Under the pieces are notes generated by a model, which did not search any database, was not told the DNA's origin, and saw nothing but the letters and a program-made list of their open reading frames with translations. The position numbers and the translations under genes were made by a program. A stretch of DNA of 64,000 bases from Apostichopus japonicus (taxonomy: Eukaryota > Echinodermata > Holothuroidea > Aspidochirotida > Stichopodidae), in contig NC_092562.1 in assembly GCF_037975245.1 (NCBI RefSeq), positions 8,597,001-8,661,000 of the forward strand. The letters run 5' to 3'. Positions within the stretch are counted from its first letter, which is position 1. Every line of letters begins with the position of its first letter. Of the stretch, positions 63,171-64,000 are shown in pieces.

Positions 63171-63715
63171 TTTGCTTCATATAAAGCATGTTATTCTTTT
63201 TCGATGCAACAGCATGAAGTATTGTCAAGAATTGAAAAGGATTGTTTTCCCGCTATGCTATTGCGCAACTAAACTAGGGTGTTCACGGTCCAGAAACTTC
63301 CCACGACCGAACATCGTGTACGTACGTTTAACTGCATAGCGTGCTATGTATTCAGGATAATTCTTAAATAGACATTATAGTGTTCACACGTCACTCAGTT
63401 CCGACAACCTTCATTAAAACGGTTTTCGTTTCAATGAAATGAACTTACATACAATGTAAACAAAGCAATAGGCAAATCATTTATGCTCTCAGTTCATTTC
63501 TTTTTATTACTCTGTGCCACAAACATCAAAAACATTTTGCATCTGAAATTGCAGTTAAAAACACGTCTCAGGTTATGCGAGGACCAATACCATACGCAAA
63601 GAAAAGAGGAATACCTTGTCCAGAATACATGTGGTAAAGAGAGGCAAGATCCAGACTGTACCAATAGGAAACCAAGAAGAGAATACTTGACCTTATACCA
63701 TCAGTGTTTACGGAA
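63171..63715. other. Intergenic stretch without recognisable features
   Basis: The open frame at 63483-63842 runs into the AT repeat and shows no family resemblance. Confidence 0.4.
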
Positions 63716-63852
63716 TATATCTATATATATATATATATATCTATATATATATATATCTACATGTATCTATATATATCTATATGTATATATATATCTACAT
63801 GTAGGCCTATATATATATCTTTATGTATCCATATATATCTAAATACACACAC

Positions 63853-63893
<41 letters not shown>

Positions 63894-63895
63894 AT
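63716..63895. repeat. (AT)n microsatellite with ATCTAT/ATGTAT interruptions
   Basis: Alternating AT broken by CTA and GTA triplets across about 180 bp. Confidence 0.95.
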
Positions 63896-64000
63896 ATAAG
63901 CGCATATATGATATGGTCTATAAGATTTATTCTTCGGAAATGCCAACCTTCTGCGTTCTTCTTTTTGTGCAGGGACGGATACGTTAAGTCTCACCAAGAG

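Overview
This is an AT-rich, repeat-dense stretch of animal nuclear DNA. The evidence is spliced genes with GT-AG introns, a three-zinc-finger KLF transcription factor, tRNA-derived SINEs, LINE remnants, many short hAT-like DNA transposons and long (AT)n runs. The KLF protein and the repeat mix suggest a marine invertebrate, perhaps a deuterostome such as an echinoderm or hemichordate. That placement is inference, because no species marker is visible.

Genes. Two host genes are supported. (1) On the + strand, 342-4976, is the 3' part of an unrecognised gene. Four exons read as one frame across three introns. Its last intron is filled by a 197-bp tandem array that ends at the terminal splice acceptor. 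(2) On the - strand, 18080-19670, is a complete two-exon KLF2/KLF4-type factor of 337 residues, with a probable bidirectional core promoter at about 19.79-19.90 kb. A few weaker exon candidates are listed at low confidence.

Layout. 0-5 kb: gene 1, a SINE and the 197-bp satellite. 5-17 kb: mostly intergenic, with a dispersed repeat at 6.25 kb, an (AT)n/telomere-like/inverted-repeat cluster at 11 kb, a 1.9-kb composite element at 11.9-13.8 kb and a 263-bp hAT-like MITE at 15.1 kb. 17.7-20 kb: the KLF gene. 21.7 kb: a 105-bp retroposon with a hammerhead-like 3' end. 24-34 kb: several hAT-like elements, one nested in another. 34-45 kb: a SINE pair, an inverted partner of the 1.9-kb composite at 36.1-37.8 kb, LINE fragments and a CCAAT/octamer duplication. 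45.4-48.6 kb: a 3.16-kb composite with two inverted arrays of CTTAAG palindromes spaced 21 bp apart. 48.9-52.6 kb: more nested elements. 55.3-56.1 kb: a 26-bp minisatellite, followed by a second copy of the hammerhead-like retroposon. 58.3-62.5 kb: two larger non-autonomous hAT-like elements. 62.8-63.9 kb: a second copy of the 6.25-kb repeat and an (AT)n run.

Strongest leads. (a) The 21-bp-phased CTTAAG arrays. (b) Three near-palindromic insertions of only 24-34 bp, each flanked by 7-8-bp target-site duplications (TSDs), one with an empty paralogous site in the same window. (c) A short retroposon family ending in a hammerhead-like motif, with 13-14-bp TSDs. (d) A roughly 110-bp cassette with a GCGCCA...TTGGCGC hairpin, shared by transposons with different termini. 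Target-site duplications were read directly for twelve hAT-like elements.
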